A stretch of DNA of 64,000 bases, taken from contig CM075939.1 of assembly GCA_038030265.1 (NCBI GenBank), positions 12,009,253 to 12,073,252 of the forward strand, given 5' to 3'. Positions 41,577 to 60,489 of the stretch are shown here, one piece after another. A program made the position numbers and the translations under genes. Within the stretch, counting starts at the first letter, position 1, and each line of letters begins with the position of its first letter. The DNA is from Corythucha ciliata (lineage: Eukaryota; Arthropoda; Insecta; Hemiptera; Tingidae). The notes below the pieces were generated by a model. That model searched no databases, had not been told where the DNA came from, and saw nothing but the letters and a program-made list of their open reading frames with translations.

Positions 41577-43296
41577 TATGCTTGCTAGAGCCATCATCCG
41601 ACGTTTAATTTAAACTATTATTTGAACTGTTGAACTATTTTTTCCCCCCTTTCATATCTTTATTTACACCAAGTTTACACTTATAAGTAAAGTTTTTCTA
41701 ATACACTGTTTTAATATTTACGTCCACAAGTTTTAGGTACAGAACTAAACTTGATTTGGATATCTCATTAAATTGAAGCTATGAACACAGTAAGCTACGT
41801 ACACATTGAAGGAATTAAATCATGCGGCTTTACGCGTTTAAGTCTTCGGTACATGCCATTGGTATATATCAACAAGTTGGGCAGCTTCCTCGTTGATGTG
41901 GCATAAAAGACGGTCCTGATGATTTTTCGCCAATCCTTGTATGACTTCATCGACTATCATCACTCCCAAGTCATAAAGAAATAACAAGGAGCATTAACTA
42001 TGGATCTTAGTACGTTGTTTTGAAAGCCTTGTATAATTTTACGATTTGATTGGGCGGTGCATCCCCACAGTTGGTCACCATAAGTCCATACTGGTCGCAG
42101 GACCTGTTTGTACAATGTTATTTTTTTTTTGGATAGACAGTTTTGAGTGCCTACCCATGATCCAATACATTTTTCGGAATTTGATGTTGAGCTCAGCTCT
42201 CTTCTTCTTCTTCACAATTTGGAATTACAATTTCTTCTTCACAGGTTGAAATACGGAAGCTCTTTGTTATTAAGATACGCCGGTATGTAGTTTATCGACG
42301 TATTGGTGAAATCCACGTGTACCGATTTCGTCTCATTCATTTTGATTCTCCACCTCACTGCCCATCTATGGACGCTGAGAGTGCTTGATTCAGTTCTCAA
42401 ACTGAGCTCTGGTTGTCTTCGCCGACTGCAAGCAATGCTGTATCATCCGCAAATGTTGCAGTGATGATGTTGCTATTTTCCGGGAGGTCGCCAGTGTACA
42501 TTAGGTAAAGTACTGGGCCTAGTACACTACCCTGAGGGATGTTGAAATATTTGATGAGATTTATTATACGTTTATATTTTCGTTCAAGATGAATCGGATT
42601 AAGTCGTTGTACGTCAATTTAACATTTAGAAGTAGTATGGATTTATAGTTGAAAGGGGCATCTAATTCATTGTAAAGGGGGTCCAAAAAAACCTCAAAGA
42701 TGTTGGCACCCCAAATTAGCCCCCCGCGTCCACAATGGTGCACCACCCGGCTCCACCAAACTTAAATAGTGCACCAACCCCCAAGTCGAGAAAAACGCAA
42801 TTTCTTGCCTAACTTGCTCAACTTCTTGCCTGCCCCCCCCCCTCTTCGGAATTTCCAAAGTTTTACTAAGTCAATCGAAGGCACCCGACGTGCACCAATG
42901 GGCACCGCCACATTTATCAAGTGCACCACCTTGAGAACAGGTGAAAAACGAAGGGGGGGGGTGTATATTTTCCTGAACAAGGTGAGGGGGGTAGCCCCCC
43001 GCCAAGTAGTGATTTTCGGTGATTTGACGAATGGAATAGATTGCACCAGTGCCGCACGATTTAATTCCTTCACTGTGTACATAGCTTACTGTGTTCATAG
43101 CTTCAATTTAATGAGATATCCGAATCAAGTTTAGTCGTTCTGAACCTAAAACTTGTGGACGTAAATATTAAAACAGTGTATTAGAAAAACTAGTTTACTT
43201 ATAAGTGTAAACTTGGTGTAAATAAAGATATGAAAGGGGGGGAAAAAAATAGTTTAAATTAAACGTTGGCTAATGGCTCTAGCAAGCAAAAGCATA
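41577..43296. mobile_element. LINE relic with inverted 3' ends of about 250 bp
   Basis: 41,577-41,831 and 43,051-43,296 are inverted copies (shared GTTTACACTTATAAGT and CATTAAATTGAAGC). Each outer end shows an AATAAA pointing outward (41,659-41,664 minus; 43,221-43,226 plus), as expected for LINE 3' ends. A reverse-transcriptase relic lies next to the left arm. So two 3' UTRs of one family face away from each other, by inverted duplication or two insertions. Confidence 0.65.
41840..42550 (-). pseudogene. Jockey-like reverse transcriptase remnant
   Basis: On the minus strand this reads IPQGSVLGPVLYLMYTGDLP, then the catalytic FADDTALLAV, a frameshift, then MNETKSVHVDFTNTSINYIPAYL, FRKMYWIMGRHSKLS and a C-terminal tail. 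These are RT motifs 4-7 and the thumb of Jockey-type LINEs. Several stops and shifts make it dead. The 5' half is missing beyond 42,550. Confidence 0.85.
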
Positions 43297-43330
43297 TATA
43301 TATATTGTTAAAGTAGACCTTGCGAAAAAG

Positions 43331-43896
43331 CATGGGCATAGCCAGCGGGGGGCAGAGTGGGGAGTTGCCCTCCCCTAGAATCAAAAGCGCAGATTTCGTG
43401 GGGCAGCTGCCTACCCCCCAAATTCCATCAAAAAGTTAAAATCCGACACATTTTTAATGATTAAAATCCAGCATAAAACTTTCGCCGTCAGAACCAATTC
43501 CTCGAATTTCGCTAACTAATACATACACGACTACCACATACATACACGAAACTACATTGAACGAGCAATTTATTTTGTCAATTTTAGCTGTGAAAAAGGG
43601 CTCTACAAATCGTGAATTAGCGAATTTTCTTAATTTCGTTCCGGGCTTTGCATCATGAAACCGCAAATTGATGTGTTTTCTGAATTTCAACCACGAATAA
43701 TGAGATTTGCTATTTCTCAACTTTAGCAGTGAATAGGTGTTTTTCCTCAGTCTTAGCCGCAAATAAATGTCCTTTTCTGGATTTCATCCGCGAGCGAGCA
43801 CTTTCTCTCAAGACGTGCACCCCCCCCCCCCCCACAACTGTGGATCCGTGCCTAGCTGGCTGCCCACCCCTTGATCACGGTCTGGCTACGCCTCTG
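43331..43896. mobile_element. Short hAT element, inverted relative of 38,788-40,667
   Basis: It begins CATGGGCATAGCCAGC and ends with the complement of CAGAGGCGTAGCCAG. CGAAAAAG is duplicated exactly on both sides (43323-43330 and 43897-43904). Its left end matches the right end of the 1,880-bp element and vice versa, so it is the same family in the other orientation with most of the minisatellite lost (about 43,560-43,800 remains). Confidence 0.85.
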
Positions 43897-44695
43897 CGAA
43901 AAAGTGCTGAAATTCACAAGGATTGTTCGAATTTGCAGGTATAAAAGCAATCGTTTTTGAATAGGAAAATCACTCTTTTTTATAAAAATTGAAATTTCTG
44001 TCGTAAAATCGCCAATTAATGAAACAAACACTCATGAGTAATTTTGAAAGGGACACGTTGAAGAAGTTTTTCTGATCCATGGGAAGTCGATAGGCGCAGA
44101 TTTAGTATATGGGCAAGTGATGGTTGACTTTTATTTTTAAAAAACTGAAAATCTCCGTTTCGCACAACTTGGAAGTGTTGCCGAGGACACAGAAAATAGT
44201 GATTTTTTATGAAAATAGCTAGGCCTGACAGAAAGGAGTATGCTCTTCCCGAATCCAGCGTCAAAAGTTGCAGAAAGGCAGCTGGGAAGCGAGTTTCTCT
44301 CATTTAGTCAAGGAAAATGATGTTATCCTAAAAAGATGTTTAAAAAATCATATCTCGAAGGGTTTTCGGACCATGGCTTATGGGTTGTTTTCGATCGCAA
44401 ATGAGGTCTACTTTAACCCAATTTTTTTTTTTTTTTTTTTTTTTTACACTTATACGCATCCACCCTGTATACATTGGCAAGTTCGTGAAGACTCGTGTCT
44501 AATATTTTTCTATGTAGAACACACAAAAAAATCGGCGACCGACGTTACTGACACTCCCCTTGTAAGATCAGAGGGCTTGAGGACGAAGTCTGCAGGTTTT
44601 TAGTTTTATTTAATTTTATTTTTATATTTAGCTACTTAAAGTCATATGATAGAAAACAAGTCGAAAATGCATTAATTTTTAATGTTCTAGAAAGG
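43897..44695. other. Gene-free spacer upstream of the serine-protease homologue
   Basis: Contains a T-run (44,421-44,446) followed by a CACCCTGTATAC-type motif near 44,461-44,472 that resembles a transposon terminus, but no partner. The final 100 bp are AT-rich and should hold the promoter of the next gene. Confidence 0.4.
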
Positions 44696-45559
44696 ATGAA
44701 AGGTCGTCTAGCGCTCACGATCACTCTATGCAGTTTACATTTGATCGGCGCCGTTCAGAAGTCTCGAATTTACCCGTTCACAGTTGCCTTATTCGACGAA
44801 GACACTCATTTCTGTAACGGCGTCATCATTCTCCCGAATAAAGTCGTCACGGCGTGTGTCTGCCTTTTTGATTTTACCCGACGGATATTCTACCAGACCG
44901 ATCCGGTCGTCGCCGTCGCCGGCTTCGAATCGCGATCCGTTGAGCAGCGCCGGCAAGCCGAACGATTTTCCATACACTCAAAATGCGGCATGTACGAATC
45001 TGAAACTGATGAAGTCACGGTCGCGTATAACATCGGTTTGATTACAATTAAACGGCCGTTTGACATCAATGAATTCGTTACAGTAGCCATTCTCAGTGAG
45101 CGTACTGAACAGTTGCCTCCGTTGAAGTTTTTCGCCGTCGGCTGGAACGAGACTTGTACAAAAGTCGAGGATAACGAGCCTCAACGGGTCACGATTCACG
45201 CTCTTACAATGATGGACGAAGATGAGTGTACAGAAAGGGCGTGTCAGATGACAAACTGCTCTTTGGGGCGGATCACGTGCGGCACTCTTCAAAGTGTGAA
45301 CGTTACGTCGAAAATGGAATGGTGCGGAAGTATTGGGGGTGCCCTCGTCGGAGCGAGTGAAGTTTTCGGCATTACTTCGAAAATGCCATCCTGCCAGTAT
45401 AACGACATCATGGGGGTGTACAGCCTCATTGATAAACATTCCGTAACGGAGGGTTTTCAAGGAAGAGTACTATCCGTAATGAGCGAGTGTAACAGGTCAA
45501 TTTTATTGATTATTTTAATATTAAAATATATCTTTTTATCGCAGTTTAATTATTACTAA
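44696..45559 (+). CDS. Secreted serine-protease homologue, catalytically dead
   Basis: One open frame of 287 codons starts with a signal peptide (MKGRLALTITLCSLHLIGAV) and runs into a trypsin-like fold. The FCNGVIILPNKVVTACVC block aligns with the histidine region, YNIGLITIKRPF with the aspartate region and WCGSIGGALVG with the serine region. All three triad residues are replaced (H to V, D to N, S to I), while the cysteines and the GGALV strand remain. Such homologues act as cofactors or binding proteins in arthropod immunity and clotting; the role here is unknown. The last 22 codons are an odd hydrophobic tail. A possible donor at 45,496 and acceptor at 45,543 would replace it by splicing. 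Lack of clear introns may point to a retrocopy. Confidence 0.7.
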   Translation: MKGRLALTITLCSLHLIGAVQKSRIYPFTVALFDEDTHFCNGVIILPNKVVTACVCLFDFTRRIFYQTDPVVAVAGFESRSVEQRRQAERFSIHSKCGMYESETDEVTVAYNIGLITIKRPFDINEFVTVAILSERTEQLPPLKFFAVGWNETCTKVEDNEPQRVTIHALTMMDEDECTERACQMTNCSLGRITCGTLQSVNVTSKMEWCGSIGGALVGASEVFGITSKMPSCQYNDIMGVYSLIDKHSVTEGFQGRVLSVMSECNRSILLIILILKYIFLSQFNYY

Positions 45560-45649
45560 CTTATGTGGGATTTCTCGTGAATTTAAATTACAGCGAGATC
45601 TTGGGGCCGAGGGCCGTACTCAGAAACCCATCTTTACAAAGCCTTAACT

Positions 45650-45797
45650 ATAATGGCGTTTCCCATTTACATAAAATTCCGCTCTGGAGCCGAGCATTTC
45701 CACCCGTCTTCTCTGTTACCATATGATATAATTCAGAGAAGACGGGTGGAAATGTTCGACTTCAGAGCGAAATTTTATGGAAATGGAAAATGCTATA
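45650..45797. mobile_element. Hairpin MITE, copy 1
   Basis: Same family as 34,979-35,127. The arms share CATTTACATAAAATTCCGC / GCGAAATTTTATGGAAATG and the CATTTCCACCCGTCTTC stem, with the loop in the same orientation as copy 2. It is bounded by TATAATGGCG and GCTATA. Confidence 0.8.
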
Positions 45798-45865
45798 AAG
45801 GAGTTAAAAAATGTGATGGTTTAAAGAAATATGTTATCTGTTTTGAAGTGCTTTAAAGGAGATGT

Positions 45866-46016
45866 AAAGGCCCGTTCGCACAAGCTCTACGTTTGCGTTC
45901 TGTGAAATCTATGGAACCAAACATATGTTTTCCCTCGAAAAATGAAGCATTTTGATAGGTTGCGTAGACACGACCGACCACACAACGAAGACATAGAGCT
46001 TTGTGACCGGGCCTTA
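45866..46016. mobile_element. 151-bp MITE with GGCCCG termini
   Basis: The ends AAGGCCCGTTCGCACAAGC and, in reverse complement, AAGGCCCGGTCACAAAGC form an inverted repeat of about 28 bp. The terminus resembles that of the 24,255-24,496 MITE (GGCCAGGTCACA), suggesting one superfamily. Non-coding. Confidence 0.65.
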
Positions 46017-46160
46017 AAGCCGCCTTCACATGCAAGCTTTAAAAAGCTGAGCTATGGGCTTGAACCAATCAGAGTGCTCCGAGTACACAGCGCGGAGCGC
46101 TTAACGCAGCCTAAAGGTTAAGGTTGATTTCTGAATTCAGCGGCGAAATACGGATACCTT

Positions 46161-46297
46161 GGGCCGTATTTATGAACGTTCCTTGAAGCTTCCTTGAGTC
46201 AAGGAAGCGTTGAGAACAGTTTTGATCACAATAAAAACATCTGTTTTAATGAATTTCAAGGGTTCCTTAATGTCAAGGACGTTCATAAATACGGGCA
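46161..46297. mobile_element. 137-bp MITE with CCGTATTTATGAACGT ends
   Basis: GCCGTATTTATGAACGTTCC at the left is answered by GGACGTTCATAAATACGGGC at the right, an inverted repeat of about 25 bp. Non-coding. Confidence 0.7.
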
Positions 46298-46429
46298 CTA
46301 GTCTCTCAACTCGATGAGCGGTATGTAAATGAGGTCGATCTCATCACGACACCCCCCCCCCCATTCAAAACCCCTACACCACTCTCAAGAATTCGCTAAT
46401 CGAACGGGCAATAACGTCTTCGTCAACTT

Positions 46430-47040
46430 TCTGTATCATGAAGACCTCGGAGACCTCAAACCGTCTCAATTCTCACGGCATCTTCGATCCCTAGCAGTAG
46501 GACCCACATATTTGTTACGGACACTCTGGACGCAACGCCTACCTTCCCACGTTCAAGCGATCATTTAAACACAGGCAGACCTTCCACTCGACCGCCTAGC
46601 CGTGACTGCCGACAAGATCGTCGAAGTCCAATACCCGTGTTTCCCACTTTCAACTGGCACCCTCCCCCCTGTCGATATGGTTACTCCCACCGTCCCACGG
46701 ACCCGGGAATTGGTCGTCTTCTTGAAACTGTCAGTCAACAACTTGCCACAACCCTTCCCGCAGCCCGTCCTACCCGACTCACCACCGCGAGTATATGTTG
46801 GTACCATTCGCCGCCGGGGAAATCATGCCAGGAAATGCACTCCTCCGTGCTCCTATACTCGACGTTAAACTCTCAGGGCAGTCGACTGTAGCGGCGACCG
46901 ACCGCCCCAAACAACAAGGACGCCCGTGACCGCCTCTCACCAAACACCAGTTCCTCCTCGACACGGGCTCCGATTTCCGATTCTTCTTCCTGGAAAACGA
47001 CATCGCGTTGTTCTCCAATTTCTCGCCGCCAACAACACGA
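46430..47040 (+). pseudogene. Gypsy gag fragment: capsid end, zinc-knuckle-like motif, protease start
   Basis: In shifting plus-strand frames it reads LGDLKPSQFSRHLRSLA, LLRTLWTQRLPSHVQAI, LAVTADKIVEV, then CWYHSPPG / NHARKCTPPCSY (the arthropod Gypsy C..YH..G..A..C...C motif), then a DTGSDF-like protease start. This order is that of Gag CA-NC-PR in arthropod Gypsy elements. At least three frame changes and a stop make it a relic. It may or may not derive from the same family as the pol pieces at 7.5-9.7 kb. Confidence 0.8.
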
Positions 47041-47072
47041 ACACTTCAACGTAGAACAGTGCCGCAGGCAGG

Positions 47073-47790
47073 AATTTGTCCTGTGGCGGGGGGGATCAGA
47101 TTGAAATCTTGTAAGGGTGAGAGAAGGGGGGTAATTTCACATTTTAGTCATCATTCCACCCAGCCAACACACTCTTGAATCTGGACATCTTGCTGGTCTC
47201 ATCATAGCCTCAATCTCTCAGTTAGGGGCGATTTTTGGACTCTACCCGCAAATTAGCGCTTTTTTGGCCGAGTCTGTCGTTCTTCTCAATTTCAGCCGCA
47301 GATTAGCGGTTTTGCCCCACCCCCTCCCATAGACATGAATTTGCACATATTCTCAACTTTTAGCAAAAGTTCGTAAAAGTATCGTTTTTATCCCGTGAGC
47401 GATGTTTCTTAACTATCCACGAGTTTTGGCGTTTCCTCAATTTTAGCAGCATATATCATCGATTTTTTAAATTTTTTTTTACCAGGGGATTAGCACTTTT
47501 CTCAGTTTTAGCTGGAAATTAACGTTTTTCTTAAGTGTTTTCCACAATATTAGCCGCAAAATAGGGGGGGGGGGGGCTTTTCACGAATTAGGATTTTTTT
47601 GGTTCACCATACGCAATGCGTGAGAGATTTTTCTCAGTTTACTCGCAAATTAGCGGTTTCTTCACCTATTGCCATAAATTGGCGCTTATTTTGAATTTCA
47701 GCCTGAAAAGTTGCCTTCAGAATCCGCAAATTGGCGTGTATCCAGTTTTTGGCGCAAATTAGAATTTTTCTCAATTTCAACTACTAGTTC
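47073..47790 (-). repeat. Type I minisatellite, inverted copy of 4484-5262
   Basis: Follows 4484-5262 in reverse complement, including the unique tail (CATCTTGCTGGTCTCATCAT near 47,187). It is the near part of an inverted duplication whose far part is 49,668-51,290. Confidence 0.7.
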
Positions 47791-47877
47791 GAGAGCTAGC
47801 GGCAGTCCCATTCAACCGGAAGAACATAGTCACTAAAAGTGTGCAAAATGATGGCATTTGACCCCCTATTTACGAGT

Positions 47878-49512
47878 CCGGAAGTCTGCCATGCTGTATC
47901 TGGGGCCTTAATTTGGGACATGAATTTAACCAGAAGAACATAGTACAAAAACTAGTCTCATTCGCAAGGTTTTATGGCGCTGATTACGAATATGATCATT
48001 TGCCTTCAGTGGCTCGCCAAACTCACGAAATTCAGTAAACTTTAATTAACCGGAAGAACATAGTCCTAAAACTGGTCTTATTCGAAACGATCTTTGGAGA
48101 TTATTACAAATATGATCGTCTGCCTGGGGCTTTCGCCCTCGGTGGCCCATCAAACTGCACAGAGGGAAAATGATTAACCGGAAGAAAATAGTCGTGATGC
48201 TAGTCTCATTCGAAAGGTTTTATGGAGCTGATTACGAATATGATCGTCTGGCGCCGTCTGCCTGGGGCATTTGCCCTTTGTGGCTCGCTAAACTCTCGAA
48301 ATTTGGAAAATTTTAATTAACCGAAAGAACATATAGTCCTGAAACTGCTCCTGTCCGGTAGGTTTTATGGAAATGATTACAAATATAATCGTCTGTCGGC
48401 GTCTGCCTGGGGCACTTGCCCTCAGTGACCCGTCAAACTGAACAGAGGGAAAATGATTAACCAGAGGAACATAGTCGTGATACTAGTCTAATTCGAAAGG
48501 TTTTATGGAGCTGATTACGAGTATGATCGTCTGCAGCCGTCTGCCTGGGGCATTTGCCCTCTGTGGCTCGCCAAACTCAAGTAATTCGGTAAATTTTGAT
48601 TAACCGGAAGAACACAGTCCAGAAACTGGTCTTATTCGATAGGTTTTATGGAGATTATTACAAATGTAATCGTCTGCCTGGGGCATTTGCCCTCGGTGGC
48701 CAGTAAACTCCTTAAATCAGGGATATTAATTAACCGGAAGAACTAAGTCCGGAAAATGGTCTTTTATGACACGTTTCATGTGGCTGAATACGATAATGAT
48801 CGTCTGCCTGGGGCACTTTGCTCTTAGTGACCAGTCAAACTGCACCGGAGGAAAATGATTAACCGGAAGAACATATTCCTGAAACTAGTCTCATTCGAAA
48901 GGTTTTATGGAGCTGATTACGATTATGGTCGTCTGACATCGTCTGCCTGGGGCATTTGCCCCTTGTGGCTCGCCAAACTCTCGAAATTTGGAAAATTTAA
49001 TTAAGGACTATGTTCTTCCGGTTAATTAAAATTTTCTAAGATTTGAGAGTTTGGCGAGCCATAGAGGGCAAATGCCCCAGTCAGACGGTGGCGGATGATC
49101 ATATTTGTAATCAGCTTATAAAACCTTTCGAATGAGACTAGCATCACGACTATTTTCTTCCGGTTAATCATTTTCCCTCTGTGCAGTTTGATGGGCCACC
49201 GAGGGCGAAAGCCCCAGGCAGACGATTATATTTGTAATAATCTCCAAAGATCGTTTCGAATAAGACCAGTTTTAGGACTATGTTCTTCCGGTTCATTAAA
49301 GTTTACTGAATTTCGTGAGTTTGGCGAGCCACTGAAGGCAAATGCTCCAGGCAGACGGCGGCGACGATCATATTCGTAATCAGCGCCATAAAACCTTTCG
49401 AATGAGACTAGTTTCAGGACTACGTTCTTCTGGTTAAATTCATGTCCCAAATTAAGGACTTTAATTATCTATAAAATCCTTAGGCCCCAGATACAGCATG
49501 GCAGACTTCCGG
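47878..49512. repeat. Satellite block of about 130-140 bp units ending in a palindrome
   Basis: Units begin near 47,925, 48,048, 48,178, 48,318, 48,459, 48,600, 48,733 and 48,859 with AACCGGAAGAACATAG and hold GGTTTTATGGAGCTGATTAC and GTCTGCCTGGGGCATTTGCC. From about 49,010 the same units run in reverse complement to 49,512, and both outer ends carry GAAGTCTGCCATGCTG or its complement. So the block is a tandem satellite folded at about 49,010. No function is visible. Confidence 0.85.
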
Positions 49513-49667
49513 CAGCAAACAGTACGATGGAGGGTCAAACATTAACGAAACAAATCATGGACTCAACATTACTACTTCTGGGTCGGCTTAGAGTATCCGC
49601 ATACAAAATGAAATGCACTCTTTCCGACCGCCAGCTGCCGTAGCGAAACTTTGTTTTAAATTGTAGC

Positions 49668-51290
49668 GGCGACGCGTCGTAGCGTTTCAAACCTGTGAAT
49701 TAGCGAATTTTCTCAATTTCAGTCACAAATTGGAGTTTGGCGCAATTTTAGCTGTAAACTGTCGATTTTTTCCATTTTTAGCCGCAAATTAGCATTTTTT
49801 AAAAAAATTTTAGCCTTAAAATTAACCTTTCTCTTAATTTTGACGAGGCTGCTTATTTTATTTTCTAAAAATTACCCGAAAATTAGCGGTTTTTCACGTT
49901 TTACCATCGCATTAGCAAAACTATATAACTTTTATAGGTATAGATTATTCCTTCTATTCAGATCTAGCTGTGAATTCGCGTATTTTTTAACATTATACTA
50001 TAGCCATGCATGATTTTGCCATTTTTCTGAATTTTAGTCACAAAAATGCCTTCAGGAAGTGCGAATTTATATTATAAATGTATTTTTTTTTTTTTTTTTT
50101 CAAACTAAAAAATGTACATATATCCATCTATTTCTGTCAAAAAATTCTCATTTTTAAATTATAAATTTGACGACACTTAATTCGAAAATTAGTGATGTTT
50201 CACAATGTTAGCAGGGAATTTTCGCTTTTCATAAATTTTAGCAGTGTGGTAGAGTTCCCAACCCGTGCAATACCTGTACCGAGTTTTGTCAATTTTTGCC
50301 AAGAATTGGCGTCTGACTCAATTCAAGCTGCAAATTAGCAATTTTTTCCATTTTTAACTGAGAATTAGCACTTTTCCCCAATTTGAACTAAAAATTAACG
50401 CTTTTCTTAATTTTAGCTGCGCTAATTGGTAAATTTTTCAATTTTAGCCGCGAATTAGCGGTTTTCTTCATTTTGTATCCGCGAATTAACGTTTTCCACA
50501 ATACTTTATATCTGCAAAATGGAAATTAGCGATTTTTCGCAATTTCAGCTGTGAAATAGCGTTTTGTGCTAATTTTGCGGCCATTCAGCATCCTATTCCC
50601 TTTTTCATACGCGAATGGGCGATTTTACGCCATTTCAGTTGTGAATTTGCCATTTTTGTCGAATTTTAACCTGAAAGCGTCTTTTATTTGTCAATATTAT
50701 AGCGTGTTTTCTCAACTTTAATCGCGGGGTTTACCCAATCACAACACTTTCGCGTTGGTTTCCACAATTTATTCGTAGAATTGCCTCCGTGTCCCACGAA
50801 TCAGCGATTTTTTTCTTAATCTGAGTCTGGAAGTTGCATCGCAAGACCACGAATCAGCTCTTTTTAGCAGCTATAGCCACGAATATTACCGTCCGGGGCG
50901 AACCCCCCTCCACCACAGTTCCTCGGTACACGACTACTGCGTTGGGTCTCAAGTCCAAGGAAAAAGCTGGACGTACTCGGATCTTTTCGGGCAGCTTTAA
51001 GTCCAGAAAATCTGCTAAACCTGACTTCAACGTGAAACGCTCATTTTTGGAGATTTTATGGGGCTCTTCGTTATATGGCACTATAGTGCTCCTTCGTTCG
51101 TATACTTGTTGCTCTGGGGGGGGGGGGGATCTATCCTCCATGTCCACCCCCGTACCTACGCCCCTGACGTAGTACGGCACTATTTGTCTTCGCCCAGATT
51201 TCAATCTTCTTCGGGATTTCAATCGCGAGCTCCTAGCTCTGCGATAAATAATAACTAGTGCGCGCAAGCACGCTCTAGCGCACCTGGTCA
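49668..51290 (+). repeat. Copy B of the 1577-3796 repeat, without the foldback insertion
   Basis: From GCGGCGACGCGTCGTAGCG through type I minisatellite units (minus orientation) to GCGCGCAAGCACGCTC it matches 1577-3796 in reverse. At about 50,085-50,100 it has a T-run where the other copy carries the foldback element. Non-coding. Confidence 0.7.
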
Positions 51291-51429
51291 CTTTACATTT
51301 GGTTTGGTTGGAGTCAGGATCCGTTAATATTTTGATGAAACAAAATGTACCTAGCATACCTGTTGGATTTTAACTGTTAGACTCACTTTTGGCGGTACCT
51401 CTATTGGGTGGTGGTGGGGCTGCTGCATC

Positions 51430-51493
51430 ACTAAATCTGCGCTTTCGAGTTTAGGGGAGGGCAACTGCCCCCCTCTGGCTACGCCTATGGTTC
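51430..51493 (-). repeat. Solo end of the hAT family
   Basis: AATCTGCGCTTTCGAG through GGGCAACTGCCC to CTGGCTACGCCTATGG repeats the right terminus of the 38,788-40,667 element (and, in complement, the left of 43,331-43,896). The remainder of the element is absent. Confidence 0.6.
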
Positions 51494-51963
51494 CAAATGT
51501 GGCCTAGAATCACCCATTTCATTTATGCCGTTTATATTTCCATTATATACCCTGTAGTATGAAAGCAGAGCCATTATGCATTGCTGGGGGGTGGGGAAAT
51601 TCAAACATTACCGCACTTGGGTGATAAGACAGACAACTCTGGCGGATGCTCCGAGCACTTCCACTGTTAAACTGTTATAAATATTTTTCTCCCAGTTCCT
51701 TGTTCTTTACTCGTTCCCTTTATTTATTTATAGCAAATATTCGTTATTTGTGGTTTGAATCATTACCAAATTCAAGATTTTCAACACAGTGAGCACAAAT
51801 TAGGAAGTTCTTAGGTTGGTCACTCGTATCTGTCTTGGGGTAGGAAGAAGTAGAGGATCTTGACCTCCATACGAAGGGGGAGATTTTGAGAGTCGACACT
51901 CTTCCTTCAATTTTTAGTGTTTTGTGTGTTTTCTAAGTGCTTGAATAGTAAATATTTTGTGTT

Positions 51964-60429
<8,466 letters not shown>

Positions 60430-60459
60430 AATTGGCGCTTCATTTTCATGTCTATTAAA

Positions 60460-60465
60460 AATAAA
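60460..60465 (+). promoter_or_regulatory. RPB1 polyadenylation signal AATAAA
   Basis: Begins 31 nt after the TAA of RPB1 and is followed by T-rich sequence. The 3' UTR is very short. Confidence 0.7.
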
Positions 60466-60489
60466 GCATTTCCTTATCTTTTTATGCTA

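Noticed and set aside
46565..47018. Minus-strand frames of about 80 codons
   Set aside because: Antisense to the Gypsy gag relic; no family resemblance.
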